Shown in pieces: positions 48,159 through 57,698 of a stretch of DNA of 64,000 nucleotides. Under the pieces are notes generated by a model, which saw nothing but the letters and a program-made list of their open reading frames with translations, did not search any database and had not been told where the DNA came from. Source of the DNA: Commensalibacter intestini A911 (lineage in GTDB: Bacteria > Pseudomonadota > Alphaproteobacteria > Acetobacterales > Acetobacteraceae). The position numbers and the translations under genes were made by a program. Position 1 is the stretch's first letter. Every line of letters starts with the position of its first letter. The stretch is taken from NCBI RefSeq assembly GCF_000231445.1, contig NZ_AGFR01000007.1:124001-188000 (forward strand), written 5' to 3'.

Positions 48159-48755
48159 TTATACAGACCGTCTGGTTGTTAAAGCCGCTGTCAACGTTCC
48201 CTCATCCATAACTTCCAAAGATCCACCCATTGGAATACCTTGACTGACCTTTGTAATTTTGACATCCCAAGGTAACAACTGATCATATAACCAATGCATG
48301 GTTGTTACCCCATCGACTGTCGCACCCAAAGCCAAGATAATCTCTTTGACTTCTTGCCGTTCCAAGCGTTGTAATAATGGGAGTATATTTAAATCATCAG
48401 GCCATATTCCTGCCAAAGGCGATAAGGAACCGCCCAAAACTTGATATTGCCCTTTGAAAATTCCAGTTTTTTCCAAAGCCCACAAATCACCAACGGTTTC
48501 CACGATACAGATTTGGTCTGCATGACGATTAAGATCACTGCAAATTACACAAGGATCAGAACTATCTAAATTTCCACATGAAGAGCAAGTCTTTACATGA
48601 TCGGCAGCTTGTTGCAACGCGTTTGCCAGCGGGATCATACGAGATTGTGGTTGTTTTAATAATGCCAGCGTGGCTCTGCGTGCAGAGCGTGGCCCCAATC
48701 CTGGCAATTTGCTTAACAAAGCAATTAATCGTTCTATTTCAGGGCCACCCATCAT
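48159..48755 (-). CDS. recR: Recombination protein RecR
   Basis: RecR works with RecF and RecO to load RecA at gaps in DNA. The 198-residue protein has the N-terminal helix-hairpin-helix GLGPRSARRATLALL and the zinc finger CSSCGNLDSSDPCVICSD. The Toprim domain starts ICIVETVGDLWALE and continues LGGSLSPLAGIWPDDL and ALGATVDG. AAAGGATATC precedes two adjacent ATG codons (48755 and 48752); the second gives better spacing. The order dnaX-ybaB-recR is conserved in many bacteria. Confidence 0.97.
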   Translation of the reverse strand: MMGGPEIERLIALLSKLPGLGPRSARRATLALLKQPQSRMIPLANALQQAADHVKTCSSCGNLDSSDPCVICSDLNRHADQICIVETVGDLWALEKTGIFKGQYQVLGGSLSPLAGIWPDDLNILPLLQRLERQEVKEIILALGATVDGVTTMHWLYDQLLPWDVKITKVSQGIPMGGSLEVMDEGTLTAALTTRRSV

Positions 48756-48805
48756 GATATCCTTTATCTATATTACTGATACATCAGTCAATAATATATA
48801 ATCCA

Positions 48806-49129
48806 TTAAAATGGCAAATTTAACCCTTCTGGAAGATTCAATCCACCTGTTACTTTTTGCATTTCTTCTTTAGTTTTTTCATCCAATTGACGACGTGCTT
48901 CGGTATAAGCTGCAACGATTAAATCTTGTAACATTTCCATTTCATTCGCATCAGCAAGTTTAGGATCAATTTTAATCGATTTCATTTCCCCTTTACCGGC
49001 CAACTCAACGGTTACCATTCCAGCACCAGAGGAGCCTTCAACAGTAATCAACGCCAATTTCCCTTGCATTTCACTCATTTTACTTTGCATTTGTGATGCT
49101 TGTTTCATAAGATTAGCAAAATTTTTCAT
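48806..49129 (-). CDS. YbaB/EbfC family nucleoid-associated protein
   Basis: The 107-residue protein binds DNA as a dimer and is involved in nucleoid organisation in other bacteria. It shows the N-terminal helix [20 protein letters not shown], the central strand [22 protein letters not shown], and the second helix [20 protein letters not shown]. The Gly/Leu-rich end [15 protein letters not shown] matches the family. It lies between dnaX (31 bases) and recR (50 bases) on the same strand, a conserved arrangement. Confidence 0.95.
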   Translation of the reverse strand: MKNFANLMKQASQMQSKMSEMQGKLALITVEGSSGAGMVTVELAGKGEMKSIKIDPKLADANEMEMLQDLIVAAYTEARRQLDEKTKEEMQKVTGGLNLPEGLNLPF

Positions 49130-49159
49130 ACTTTATAAACTCCATTGGTTAAAATCATC

Positions 49160-51106
49160 TTATTCATCAGGATCATAAGGTGGAATGTCTTCATCAAAAC
49201 GCATTGCCCCGTCATCATCATCCATTGATGAAATATCTTCTGGAAATAGACCATACTCATCTAGCTGAGGATTGACAAGATTCCCAAGCTTTGCACCTGG
49301 AAATATTTTTAAAATCCCTAAAATAAATGGATCTTGTCCTACCTCTTTTAAATCTGCTTCTGCTTGTATTGCTTCTTGCTCCATCAAAGAGGGCTCCCCT
49401 TGATGTTGAGACAACACAATCGTCCAACGCTGCGTCGAATAAGTATTAAGCAGTTTAGAAAGTTGCTGTGCTAGATTATTCGGTGCTTTATCCTCTACCC
49501 TAAATTCAATCATTGGCGGTGCGAATTTAACTAAATGCACAAGATTTCGCAAATGTGCATGTAATAAACGTTCCTGTTTTTCCTTAACAAAAACGACCAC
49601 TTCACGCCAGGTCTGCCATGTTGTTTTTTCATGAACAGGCTCTGCTTCTTCTTGCACTTCTGGAACAGCATAGGCTTGAGCAACCTCTCCTTGAGGATAC
49701 CCAGCAGAAACCGCACTGTTTTGACCAACAGCATATAAAAATGCGTCCCCTCCACCTTGAGCAGAAGAGGATAATGACGCTGTTGATGAAGCAGAAGGCG
49801 ATGAAAGAGCTGAAGGTTTGCCTCCACCCATTTGTGGAGTGCCACCACCATTTTTAATTTGCTTAATCAACTCATCAGGAGACGGGAGATCAGAAACATA
49901 ACATAAACGAATAAGCACCATTTCCACAGCAGCTTTTCGATTAGGTGCCATATCAACTTCACGCGTTCCTTTAAGCAGCATTTGCCATGTGCGCCCTAAA
50001 ACAGGCACGGACAATTTATCTGATAGCTCCCCACCTTGAACACGTTCTAATTCTGATAATTCAGCACTATTTCTTAACGCTGGCACGGATTTTATTCTTG
50101 AGAGTAAATGCACAAGATCTAATAAATCAGTCAGCAATACTCCTAAATCTGCACCACTGGCATAAGCTTGATCGGTAAGCTCTAAGACTTGATCTGGCTT
50201 TCCAGCCATCATTGCTGTGAATAAATCAAACATTAATGCACGATCTGCAAAGCCCAACATTTCAGAAACGGTAGAGGCTTCAATTTGTCCAGCATCTGCA
50301 TCGCCATCTCTTTGTGCAATAGCTTGATCTAACAAAGACAACCCATCTCGAACCGATCCATCCGCAGCTCTGGCAATAAGATTAATGGCCTCTGGGGCGA
50401 TAGAGACATTCTCTAACTCAGCCAATTTTGTAAAGTGATCTTGTAATTGCTCTTGCGGCACACGTCGTAAATCAAAACGCTGACAACGCGATAAAACAGT
50501 GACTGGAACTTTACGGATTTCTGTCGTTGCAAAGATAAAAGTAACTTGTTCAGGAGGTTCTTCTAACGTTTTTAATAATGCATTAAATGCATTACGAGAT
50601 AACATATGGACTTCATCGATGATGTATACTTTCATCCGTGCTTGTAAAGGACGGAAACGAGAGCCTTCAATAATCTCTCTGACATCATCTACCCCTGTAT
50701 GAGAGGCGGCATCAATTTCCAACACATCAGGATGACGATCAGCCAAAATCGCTTTACAGTTCGGACAAACTCCACAAGGATCAGCCGTAGGACCACCTTG
50801 GCCATCTTCCCCGACACAGTTTAACGCTCGAGCAATAATCCGAGCCGTCGTTGTTTTTCCAACCCCACGCACACCCGTCAACATAAACGCATGTGCAACT
50901 CGTCCCATGGCAAACGCATTGCGCATGGTTCTGACCATTGCTTCTTGGCCAATTAAATCATCAAAATTTTGGGGGCGATATTTACGTGCAAGAACACGAT
51001 AAGATTTTTCAACAGTTGGTGGTGGTGTTTGCGGCAAATCTTCAAATAAACCAGCGGATTGTGTCTCGTCAGGTAAAGGAAAATTCTCGTCCGGAAGATC
51101 TGTCAT
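49160..51106 (-). CDS. dnaX: DNA polymerase III subunit gamma/tau
   Basis: DnaX is the ATPase of the clamp loader and links polymerase cores with DnaB. From ATG 51106 it has 648 residues. Walker A GVRGVGKT is at residues 78-85. A zinc-binding cluster has C97, C111, C114 and C117 (DPCGVCPNC). AAA+ motifs IIDEVHMLSRNAFNALLKTLEEPP and SRCQRFDLRR follow in segments. A domain III region, a low-complexity Ser/Gly stretch and a C-terminal tau domain precede the acidic end. The 4.5S RNA gene is immediately upstream. I see no obvious slippery site for a programmed frameshift. Confidence 0.96.
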   Translation of the reverse strand: MTDLPDENFPLPDETQSAGLFEDLPQTPPPTVEKSYRVLARKYRPQNFDDLIGQEAMVRTMRNAFAMGRVAHAFMLTGVRGVGKTTTARIIARALNCVGEDGQGGPTADPCGVCPNCKAILADRHPDVLEIDAASHTGVDDVREIIEGSRFRPLQARMKVYIIDEVHMLSRNAFNALLKTLEEPPEQVTFIFATTEIRKVPVTVLSRCQRFDLRRVPQEQLQDHFTKLAELENVSIAPEAINLIARAADGSVRDGLSLLDQAIAQRDGDADAGQIEASTVSEMLGFADRALMFDLFTAMMAGKPDQVLELTDQAYASGADLGVLLTDLLDLVHLLSRIKSVPALRNSAELSELERVQGGELSDKLSVPVLGRTWQMLLKGTREVDMAPNRKAAVEMVLIRLCYVSDLPSPDELIKQIKNGGGTPQMGGGKPSALSSPSASSTASLSSSAQGGGDAFLYAVGQNSAVSAGYPQGEVAQAYAVPEVQEEAEPVHEKTTWQTWREVVVFVKEKQERLLHAHLRNLVHLVKFAPPMIEFRVEDKAPNNLAQQLSKLLNTYSTQRWTIVLSQHQGEPSLMEQEAIQAEADLKEVGQDPFILGILKIFPGAKLGNLVNPQLDEYGLFPEDISSMDDDDGAMRFDEDIPPYDPDE

Positions 51107-51197
51107 CAACTCATTCCAGGAAATAAAATAACAAAAGCAGGCAATTTAAATAAAGACCTGCATCCTTACCCTTGCTTATAAAGGAAATCTCTTTCAA

Positions 51198-51300
51198 AGG
51201 TGGCAAGCCACAAATGACCCGAACGATACTCACGATGGCTGCTTCCTTCCGGATCTGACCGAGTTCGCAAGGTATTCGTCCATTTGTGACTTCCCACCCC
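51198..51300 (-). ncRNA. ffs: 4.5S signal recognition particle RNA
   Basis: On the minus strand the conserved SRP apical sequence GGTCAGATCCGGAAGGAAGC appears (51241-51260 and on to 51237). It is nearly identical to the E. coli motif. The flanks form a long stem, as CACAAATG on the 5' side pairs with CATTTGTG on the 3' side, extended by GGTGGG/CCACC segments. About 103 bases is the usual small bacterial size. It assembles with Ffh for co-translational protein targeting. A place beside dnaX is common. End positions are estimated to within a few bases. Confidence 0.92.
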
Positions 51301-51357
51301 TCTTCTAGCATAAAAGGTGGGGTGGATGACAAGTCTTTTTTTTCATTTTATGAAAAA

Positions 51358-53184
51358 TTATTCTCCAACAGCGGCACCGCCTGGATGACGATAGTCCGTA
51401 CCACCATAATAAATACGTTTTCCATCTTTATCTTTACCGACAACAATACCCTCTGCAATCCCCCACGTAGAGTATAAATCCAGAGGATATCCCTTTTTCT
51501 TTAATTCTTCACGCACCACAGGACTTAACGCATTAAATTCTAACTGCACAGGAACAGGTTCCCATTGTTGATGAATGCGAGGTAAATTAATCGCTTGTTG
51601 AATATTCAAATCGTAATCAATAACGCCAGTTAACACAGATAAAACGATTGTAGGAATACGAGATCCACCAGGGCTGCCAATAACCATAAATGGTTGATTA
51701 TCTTTGGAAATAATGGTTGGAGTCATAGAGGATAAAGGCGTTTTACCTGGTGCAATGGCATTGGCTTTGCTTCCAACAATCCCATACATATTGGCTTGAC
51801 CTGCTGCCGTAGCAAAATCATCCATTTCGTCATTCATGACGATTCCTGTATTTCCAGCAACTACACGAGCACCAAACCAACCATTTAAGGTATAAGTCAT
51901 AGACACAGCCATACCGTTTTTATCGATAATAGAGAAATGAGTCGTTTCATGTTTCTCGTGTGTTTGTGTAACACCAGGTTTAACATTTTTAGCCAATGCC
52001 ACTTGCCCTGGAACCAATGCTGCAGAATTAACCGCTTGTTTGAAATTCAGAGTTTTACGAACATCTGCTGCATATTGTAGATTTAAAAAACGTTCAATAT
52101 CATTTTTAACAAACGCAGGATCGCCTAAATCACGACGATCAGAGTAAGCACGACGCATTGCTTCGATTTCTCTTTGAGCAGAAGGTAAGGTTTGCAATCC
52201 AAGTTTATGCATATCATAGCCCGAAATGATATTTAACATTTCACATAAAGCCACCCCACCGCCACTTGGAGGAGGTGCTGTATCAATCGTATATCCACGA
52301 TAAGAACAAGTTAATGGTTGCATAATACGCGGTTGATATGATGCAAAATCTTTCATTTGTAAAATACCACCATGCTTTGCACTCGCTGCAACGATTTCTT
52401 TGGCGATTTTACCTTTGTAAAACGCATCATTGCCTTTTTCAGCAATCAATTTCAGCGTTCTTGCCAAATCTTCTTGACGGAATACATCCCCAACTTTCCA
52501 AGGCGTGCCATCTGCTTTTAAGAAAATCTTTGCTGCTTCTGGATCTTTTGCAAAATCAGACGTAGAGGTTGAAAGTAATTCAACATCTTCTTTGGTTAAA
52601 ACATACCCATCTTTTGCAAGTTTAATCGCAGGCTCAATCAAGTCAGCTCTGGATTTGCTGCCCCATTTTTCACGAACCAGCTCCATCCCTGCCACGGTTC
52701 CAGGAACACCAACCGCTTTCCATCCAAGAACAGACGCGTTTGGAATAACTTTACCATCTTTATCTTGATACATTTTTTCTGTGGCAGCACTGGGGGCTTT
52801 TTCACGAAAATCAACAAAATGAGCCTCACCATTAGGCAAGCGAATGGTTAAAAAACCACCCCCACCAATATTCCCCGCAGCAGGATAAGTGACCGCCATT
52901 GCATATGCCACAGCAACCGCAGCATCCGCAGCATTTCCACCGTCTTTTAAAACTTGTGCGCCAACTTTGGCAGCCAAATCGCTGGCAGATACAACCATCC
53001 CATTATAAGCAGCAACAGGTTGTGTTGGAATATTTTCAGCAGGCGTTCCACCAAATGCCAAAGCATCAGCACCATTTCCTGCTTGCGCATAAGCAGCAAC
53101 CGAAAAACAGCTGCCTGACAACAGCAATGCACCAAAGGCAGATTGTAAAACACGTCGTTTCATTTTCGGAGAAATCTTTTCCAC
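51358..53184 (-). CDS. ggt: Gamma-glutamyltransferase
   Basis: GGT hydrolyses or transfers the gamma-glutamyl group of glutathione and other gamma-glutamyl compounds in the periplasm. The 608-residue product has a signal peptide (SAFGALLLSGSCFSVAAYAQ). It has the autoprocessing site before TTHFSIIDKNG with the catalytic threonine T414. Substrate-binding segments are DFREKAPSAA, TLNGWFGA and GSPGGSRIPT (the oxyanion loop). A GTG at 53184 is the start taken; an ATG at 53163 gives an equally good signal peptide. It is isolated, with the SRP RNA downstream. Confidence 0.95.
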   Translation of the reverse strand: MEKISPKMKRRVLQSAFGALLLSGSCFSVAAYAQAGNGADALAFGGTPAENIPTQPVAAYNGMVVSASDLAAKVGAQVLKDGGNAADAAVAVAYAMAVTYPAAGNIGGGGFLTIRLPNGEAHFVDFREKAPSAATEKMYQDKDGKVIPNASVLGWKAVGVPGTVAGMELVREKWGSKSRADLIEPAIKLAKDGYVLTKEDVELLSTSTSDFAKDPEAAKIFLKADGTPWKVGDVFRQEDLARTLKLIAEKGNDAFYKGKIAKEIVAASAKHGGILQMKDFASYQPRIMQPLTCSYRGYTIDTAPPPSGGGVALCEMLNIISGYDMHKLGLQTLPSAQREIEAMRRAYSDRRDLGDPAFVKNDIERFLNLQYAADVRKTLNFKQAVNSAALVPGQVALAKNVKPGVTQTHEKHETTHFSIIDKNGMAVSMTYTLNGWFGARVVAGNTGIVMNDEMDDFATAAGQANMYGIVGSKANAIAPGKTPLSSMTPTIISKDNQPFMVIGSPGGSRIPTIVLSVLTGVIDYDLNIQQAINLPRIHQQWEPVPVQLEFNALSPVVREELKKKGYPLDLYSTWGIAEGIVVGKDKDGKRIYYGGTDYRHPGGAAVGE

Positions 53185-53288
53185 GGCAATTCTTTCTTGA
53201 TATAATTAAATTCCATCTATTCCAGAAATACTAGTCTATTCTGTATAACGCTGTCTAGAGTAACAACAATTAAGTCTGGTTAACATAA

Positions 53289-54125
53289 CTATTTCTGATC
53301 ATCAGGAGCCTCCGTGACTTTGGTCACTTGTGGATATATTTGACTAATTTGATAGACACGCTTTTTGCCTAAAAGGGTAGGATATTGATATAAAACTGAA
53401 GACGCTAAATGATCCTCTATATAAGCAGGATCTTTGGCATTCGTATCCATAGTGCCATAGCCCTCGAATATCGTTTCATAATTAGAGGGATTATCAGAAT
53501 AAACACATAAATTTGTACTAAGTGATGAATTATTACAGGTAAAGAGAGGATTATCTTTTCCGATAGGTCTGACGATTTTTATTTTATAATAGATGAGATG
53601 CATCGTGACCGTTTGTCCCTTGGTATCCCACATGGTGGGTTGTCCCGTATTGGGATTACTGGCAATCGGTACCTGCCATGTATAGGTCTGATCATAGGTC
53701 TTTAATACCCCAGAATCTATCATCGCAATGACGTTAGGCTGCCCTCCTTTTGTCATTGTCTTTTGAGAATTTCCTTGACTATCTAACCATTCAATAGATT
53801 TAGATTCCTCCCCTCCCCCAGCATGAAACCCTGTATCTGTTAACTGATATCCTAATGCTTGTAATCGTTCTTCCGTATCAACTTTTCCAATCATTATATA
53901 TTGTGCTATATCACCATTTTTTCTCCAATCTGAGTCATTACTACGAGCTTTTGTGACATATTGAGTAAGTTTCTCAGGGACGATGACTCTAATGGTGTCG
54001 TCAGTTTTGGATAAAGGTTTGGCATTTCCTAATTGATTATCAACAGGAATATAGAAGATATTAGGACCACAAGCGGTTAGCCCCAAACAGAATATGAATG
54101 TTGTTCCTATGGCATAAGATTTCAT
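53289..54125 (-). CDS. Lipoprotein of unknown function
   Basis: The 278-residue product has a lipoprotein signal peptide with lipobox LTAC at about residues 16-19 (TTFIFCLGLTACGPN), so it should be anchored to the inner or outer membrane by an N-terminal lipid. The mature domain is hydrophilic and beta-rich, with acidic stretches and segments such as IIRVIVPEKLT and YTWQVPIASNPNTGQP. A cysteine pair (CNNSSLSTNLC) is near residue 205. No family is recognised. GGAG precedes the ATG. It is divergent from the small 85-residue membrane protein. Confidence 0.6.
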   Translation of the reverse strand: MKSYAIGTTFIFCLGLTACGPNIFYIPVDNQLGNAKPLSKTDDTIRVIVPEKLTQYVTKARSNDSDWRKNGDIAQYIMIGKVDTEERLQALGYQLTDTGFHAGGGEESKSIEWLDSQGNSQKTMTKGGQPNVIAMIDSGVLKTYDQTYTWQVPIASNPNTGQPTMWDTKGQTVTMHLIYYKIKIVRPIGKDNPLFTCNNSSLSTNLCVYSDNPSNYETIFEGYGTMDTNAKDPAYIEDHLASSVLYQYPTLLGKKRVYQISQIYPQVTKVTEAPDDQK

Positions 54126-54253
54126 TTTTTATTCTCCACTTGTACTAATATTTCCTATACATCTAGTTTTTGATACTGCTGGAAGGGTATAGTAAACGAA
54201 TACAACAATAAAATTCCTCTATTACTCTTTGATTTACACCCGTTAATTTCAAC

Positions 54254-54511
54254 ATGAAAAAGACAAATATTTTCTTACGTATCTTGGGCTATAGTGGCAA
54301 AGCCATTTTATTTATACTTGATGTCATTATTTCGAATATTGAACTCATTATTTATTTAGTGGGCGCAGGCGTCTTCATCTATCTTATTTATATCTTAACC
54401 CCTTTAATCATTGCCACTTTTTACCTTTATTATACTTATCTATCCTTGATTGCTTTTATCATATTCATTGTTGGCATGATCATGGCGTTTTTATTTTTTA
54501 TCGACTCGTAA
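54254..54511 (+). CDS. Small three-helix membrane protein
   Basis: The 85-residue product is extremely hydrophobic, with three predicted transmembrane helices (about 10-30, 33-55 and 60-84). They carry almost no charged residues apart from the N-terminal KKTN and R. No family is recognised. It is divergent from the lipoprotein gene and convergent with the ATP-grasp gene 12 bases away. There is no clear ribosome binding site before the ATG, so the coding call is moderate. Confidence 0.5.
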   Translation: MKKTNIFLRILGYSGKAILFILDVIISNIELIIYLVGAGVFIYLIYILTPLIIATFYLYYTYLSLIAFIIFIVGMIMAFLFFIDS

Positions 54512-54523
54512 AAAACAATTATC

Positions 54524-55600
54524 TCAACGCCAAGAACTCGCAATCATCATATCCAACAAGTCTATAAACTCCCATCCTTCTGCTCTGACGGAAATCATGG
54601 ACAAGCAATCTTGTTTTTCTCTGCCTGGACGACCTGCACCTGTCATGTTCGGTTTCATATTTAAATCAAAAATCTTGAATATTCCTGCTTTATTCGCACG
54701 GCAATCAATACGAATGGGGGCTCTGGCCTCTACAATTTCAGCAGCCTTCACACACGCTTGAACAATCGCTTGCATTTCCACAGATTGTAACTCTGTTACA
54801 CTAATCGCAGCACTATTTTCTGTTACAGGCGTATCGCCATTATAAGGCGCAATATAATCTTTTTGATTAAAACGATGCACAGGACGTAATGCCCAATAAT
54901 TAGAATGTGCTTCCCAACGATCTGAACCTTTAATCGGAGGCATAATGGTTAAGGTAATTTCTTTGCCTTCTAGTAATTCCTCTACCATAAAGTAAGAACC
55001 GAATTTTTGTTCTTGTTGTAACTGTTCAAGCGTCGTTTTTAGATGCGAAAAGTCGTGAACTACACTCACCCCTTGGCTACCCCTGCCACGCACAGGTTTG
55101 ACCACCAAAGGAAAACTCATCTGACCTTGTTCTATTTTCTTTTGCAACTCCGATAAAGACAAAATCCCAGCGTGAACTTGCTCTCCAACCAAATAAGACT
55201 GTGCAACTGGTAAGTTTCTTTGACTTAACAAATAATTGGTTTCAAATTTATCATCAAAGCGTTGCATGCCCTTGGTTGTCTGGCCAATTTTATAAATCGT
55301 GGCTGGCACTCTCTCAATCGGATGCCCTTCAAATAAAACAGTATTTAACCAAAGATGTGTCGCCCCTGCTTTTAATGCCGCGTCTATCCCTTCTTGTGTA
55401 TCAGGAAAAACCCAATCAAAAACAACTTGTGCAGAAGGATTATTACTTGGAGTTATCACCGAACGATGGTGTTGTTGCAGAGTAAAAGCAATATCTGCAC
55501 CACCATCTGAATATCCTCCTGGTTTCCCATCTTTACGTAGTCCATCAATCACAGGAGGCGATAATGCTTGATATAAAAGTGCTATATTTTTACCTGACAT
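54524..55600 (-). CDS. ATP-grasp enzyme related to D-alanine-D-alanine ligase
   Basis: The 358-residue protein has the ATP-grasp fold with a D-Ala-D-Ala-ligase-like layout: an N-terminal SDGGADIAFTLQQH region, a central KFETNYLLSQRNLPVAQSY helix, and FPLVVKPVRGRGSQGVSVVHD binding ATP. A late metal-binding RIDCRANKAGIFKIFDLNMKPN follows. It differs from Ddl in the first domain and lacks the YxxK signature, so it probably ligates other substrates. Similar stand-alone enzymes occur in some bacteria and fungi and are of unknown function. A good GGAG site precedes the ATG. Confidence 0.75.
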   Translation of the reverse strand: MSGKNIALLYQALSPPVIDGLRKDGKPGGYSDGGADIAFTLQQHHRSVITPSNNPSAQVVFDWVFPDTQEGIDAALKAGATHLWLNTVLFEGHPIERVPATIYKIGQTTKGMQRFDDKFETNYLLSQRNLPVAQSYLVGEQVHAGILSLSELQKKIEQGQMSFPLVVKPVRGRGSQGVSVVHDFSHLKTTLEQLQQEQKFGSYFMVEELLEGKEITLTIMPPIKGSDRWEAHSNYWALRPVHRFNQKDYIAPYNGDTPVTENSAAISVTELQSVEMQAIVQACVKAAEIVEARAPIRIDCRANKAGIFKIFDLNMKPNMTGAGRPGREKQDCLSMISVRAEGWEFIDLLDMMIASSWR

Positions 55601-55710
55601 TACAATTCTCCATTTTGATACAAATTGTAGTTAGCATAGCTCTAAATAATTAATTGAGTCATATAAAAATTATTTGACTGCCTTCTTATCTTTTCAATTA
55701 AATAAAAAAC

Positions 55711-55752
55711 AAAAAAGGCTATGTTGCTTTCTATACAACACAGCCTTTTCTT
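55711..55752 (-). terminator. Terminator of the dihydroxyacetone kinase gene
   Basis: Read on the minus strand, aaggctgtgttg pairs with caacatagcctt (one G-U pair) around a nine-base loop and is followed by six T. It lies 28 bases after the kinase stop codon. Confidence 0.85.
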
Positions 55753-55780
55753 AATAATTTAAATAGAAGACTACTTAATC

Positions 55781-57445
55781 TTATTGACTTAAATCACCAC
55801 ATTGACCAAGCAATGCTTCGAATACACGTGCAACAGCTACCGCACCTGGATCTGCATTTCCAGCCAAGCTATCACTGTTCAAGTAAGAAGAACGACCAGC
55901 ATTTGCTTTAGTGGATTTTGAAGTATTATCTGCACCTTGAACCGCTGCTTGCGTTGCTGCTTCAAGGCTATTGCTTTTTGCGAATGCTTCCAAGGCAGGT
56001 TGTAATGCATCGATCATGGTTCTGTCACCCAAATCAGCGCCACCATAATGCTTCATTTGTTTTAAGCCAGCTAATAAACCTTCAGATAAAGATTTACCTT
56101 CTGCAATTTTTTGCCCCGTCGCAGTAAAGAAGATAGACATCAACACGCCACTTGATCCACCCATAACCACAGCCAAGCGTTCACCAACAACTAAACATAA
56201 TTTAGAAAGATCAGCTAATGGAAGGTCTTTTGCTTTTAACAATGCGGCAACACCACGAGCACCCGCAGCAAATGTTGCACCTGTATCCCCATCACCTACT
56301 TTAGCATCTAAATCATTTAATTCATCTTCAAGATCACTTAAGGTTTGGGTAACAACATCAACAACTTTACCTGCAACTTCATTTGAAGATGCTGTATATT
56401 GAACTTTTGTTTCAACAGTTTCCATAGAAACGACTGGCATTTTTTGTGGTTGAACAGCATGAATCCAAGAAGACGCTTCTGTCGGTGCTGTTAATGCTTT
56501 TTCAATCTTTTCATCTAATACGAGTAAGCTTAAAGAGAAGCCTTTCATATCTAACGCGGTAACAACCAGTGCTGGCCCAACAATCCAAGAGATTTGTGGA
56601 GCTAATGCACTATGATATAATTCTTTGGTTAAGATCGCCATTTCAAGAGCTGAAACACCACCTAGATTATTCACCATCACTGCGACGCGAGCATCATTTT
56701 TAATATGTGGTGTTAATTTAGATAACATTAAATCAATCACTGCACGACTATTTTGTGTCGCAACAGTGCTAGCACCTGGTTCACCGTGAATCCCTAAACC
56801 AACTTCGATAGAACCTTCAGGAATACGTTGTGCATCACTTTGTGCTTGAGGCAAATGACATCCAGACATTGCAACACCAATACTGGATACCTGTTGATTT
56901 GCATGATCAACAAATTCTTTAACTTCTGCCAAAGAATGTCCTGCTTCTGCAGCATAACCAGCCATTTTATGAACAAAAACTGTTCCAGCAATTCCACGAG
57001 GTTGTTTATTATCTGGCAAAGAAATATCATCACGAACGATAACCATTTCTACTTTATAGCCAAGTTGTTTTGCTTTTTCAGCAGCTAATCCAAAGTTAAG
57101 ACGATCACCTGTATAATTTTTAATAATTAACAAACAACCAGCTTCACCTGTTACAGCGATAATAGCTGTTAATACAGCGTCAACACTAGGAGATGCAAAC
57201 AAGTCACCACAAACTGCAGCGGTCAACATTCCTTTTCCAACAAATCCAACGTGAGCAGGTTCATGCCCTGCACCACCACCAGAAACAACGGCTACTTTTT
57301 TCTTGTCCCAATCGTTACGCACCACAATACGCATCGATGGATCCGTATCTAACTTAGCAAGATTTTTATGTGGTGCTGTAACTAAAGATCCTTCAATAGC
57401 ATCATTTACAAGCGCTGTACGATCATTAAAAAAGAAATTCGACAT
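55781..57445 (-). CDS. dhaK: ATP-dependent dihydroxyacetone kinase (fused DhaK-DhaL)
   Basis: This kinase phosphorylates dihydroxyacetone (and possibly glyceraldehyde) to enter glycolysis. From ATG 57445, preceded by AAGGGA, it has 554 residues; the frame extends upstream to 57580 without support. The DhaK part begins NDRTALVNDAIEG and has SGGGAGHEPAHVGFVGKGML. The His that binds substrate covalently lies in LGIHGEPGAS. The DhaL (nucleotide-binding) part has LDAKVGDGDTGATF and GGSSGVLMSIFF. The two-domain ATP-dependent form is independent of the phosphotransferase system. DHA is the product of glycerol oxidation in acetic acid bacteria, so the gene may recycle it. It is followed by a good terminator. 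Confidence 0.94.
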   Translation of the reverse strand: MSNFFFNDRTALVNDAIEGSLVTAPHKNLAKLDTDPSMRIVVRNDWDKKKVAVVSGGGAGHEPAHVGFVGKGMLTAAVCGDLFASPSVDAVLTAIIAVTGEAGCLLIIKNYTGDRLNFGLAAEKAKQLGYKVEMVIVRDDISLPDNKQPRGIAGTVFVHKMAGYAAEAGHSLAEVKEFVDHANQQVSSIGVAMSGCHLPQAQSDAQRIPEGSIEVGLGIHGEPGASTVATQNSRAVIDLMLSKLTPHIKNDARVAVMVNNLGGVSALEMAILTKELYHSALAPQISWIVGPALVVTALDMKGFSLSLLVLDEKIEKALTAPTEASSWIHAVQPQKMPVVSMETVETKVQYTASSNEVAGKVVDVVTQTLSDLEDELNDLDAKVGDGDTGATFAAGARGVAALLKAKDLPLADLSKLCLVVGERLAVVMGGSSGVLMSIFFTATGQKIAEGKSLSEGLLAGLKQMKHYGGADLGDRTMIDALQPALEAFAKSNSLEAATQAAVQGADNTSKSTKANAGRSSYLNSDSLAGNADPGAVAVARVFEALLGQCGDLSQ

Positions 57446-57648
57446 GATCCATCCCTTACGTTGGAAAAATTTTAAATAACTGTTTCTACTATGCACCAAG
57501 GCAAATAGTCGTGACAAGATGCTATTCAAGATTCTGTGAAAAAATATATTTTTGCCAGTTATTTCCTTGTTTTTTGACAATAATCAGGTAATAATAGAAG
57601 TTTCCCTTTATGCTAAAATAGCACAATATTTATCCTATTAAGGAATAA

Positions 57649-57680
57649 AAAAAGGAGTGAATAACCACTCCCCTTTTTAT
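57649..57680 (-). terminator. Terminator of the map gene
   Basis: Read on the minus strand, ggagtg pairs with cactcc around a six-base loop and is followed by seven T. It lies about 20 bases after the map stop. Confidence 0.8.
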
Positions 57681-57698
57681 CATATTGATATAAAGTTA

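Noticed and set aside
49160-51106. Programmed frameshift in dnaX to make gamma
   Set aside because: I could not see an A-rich slippery heptamer followed by a hairpin in the expected region.
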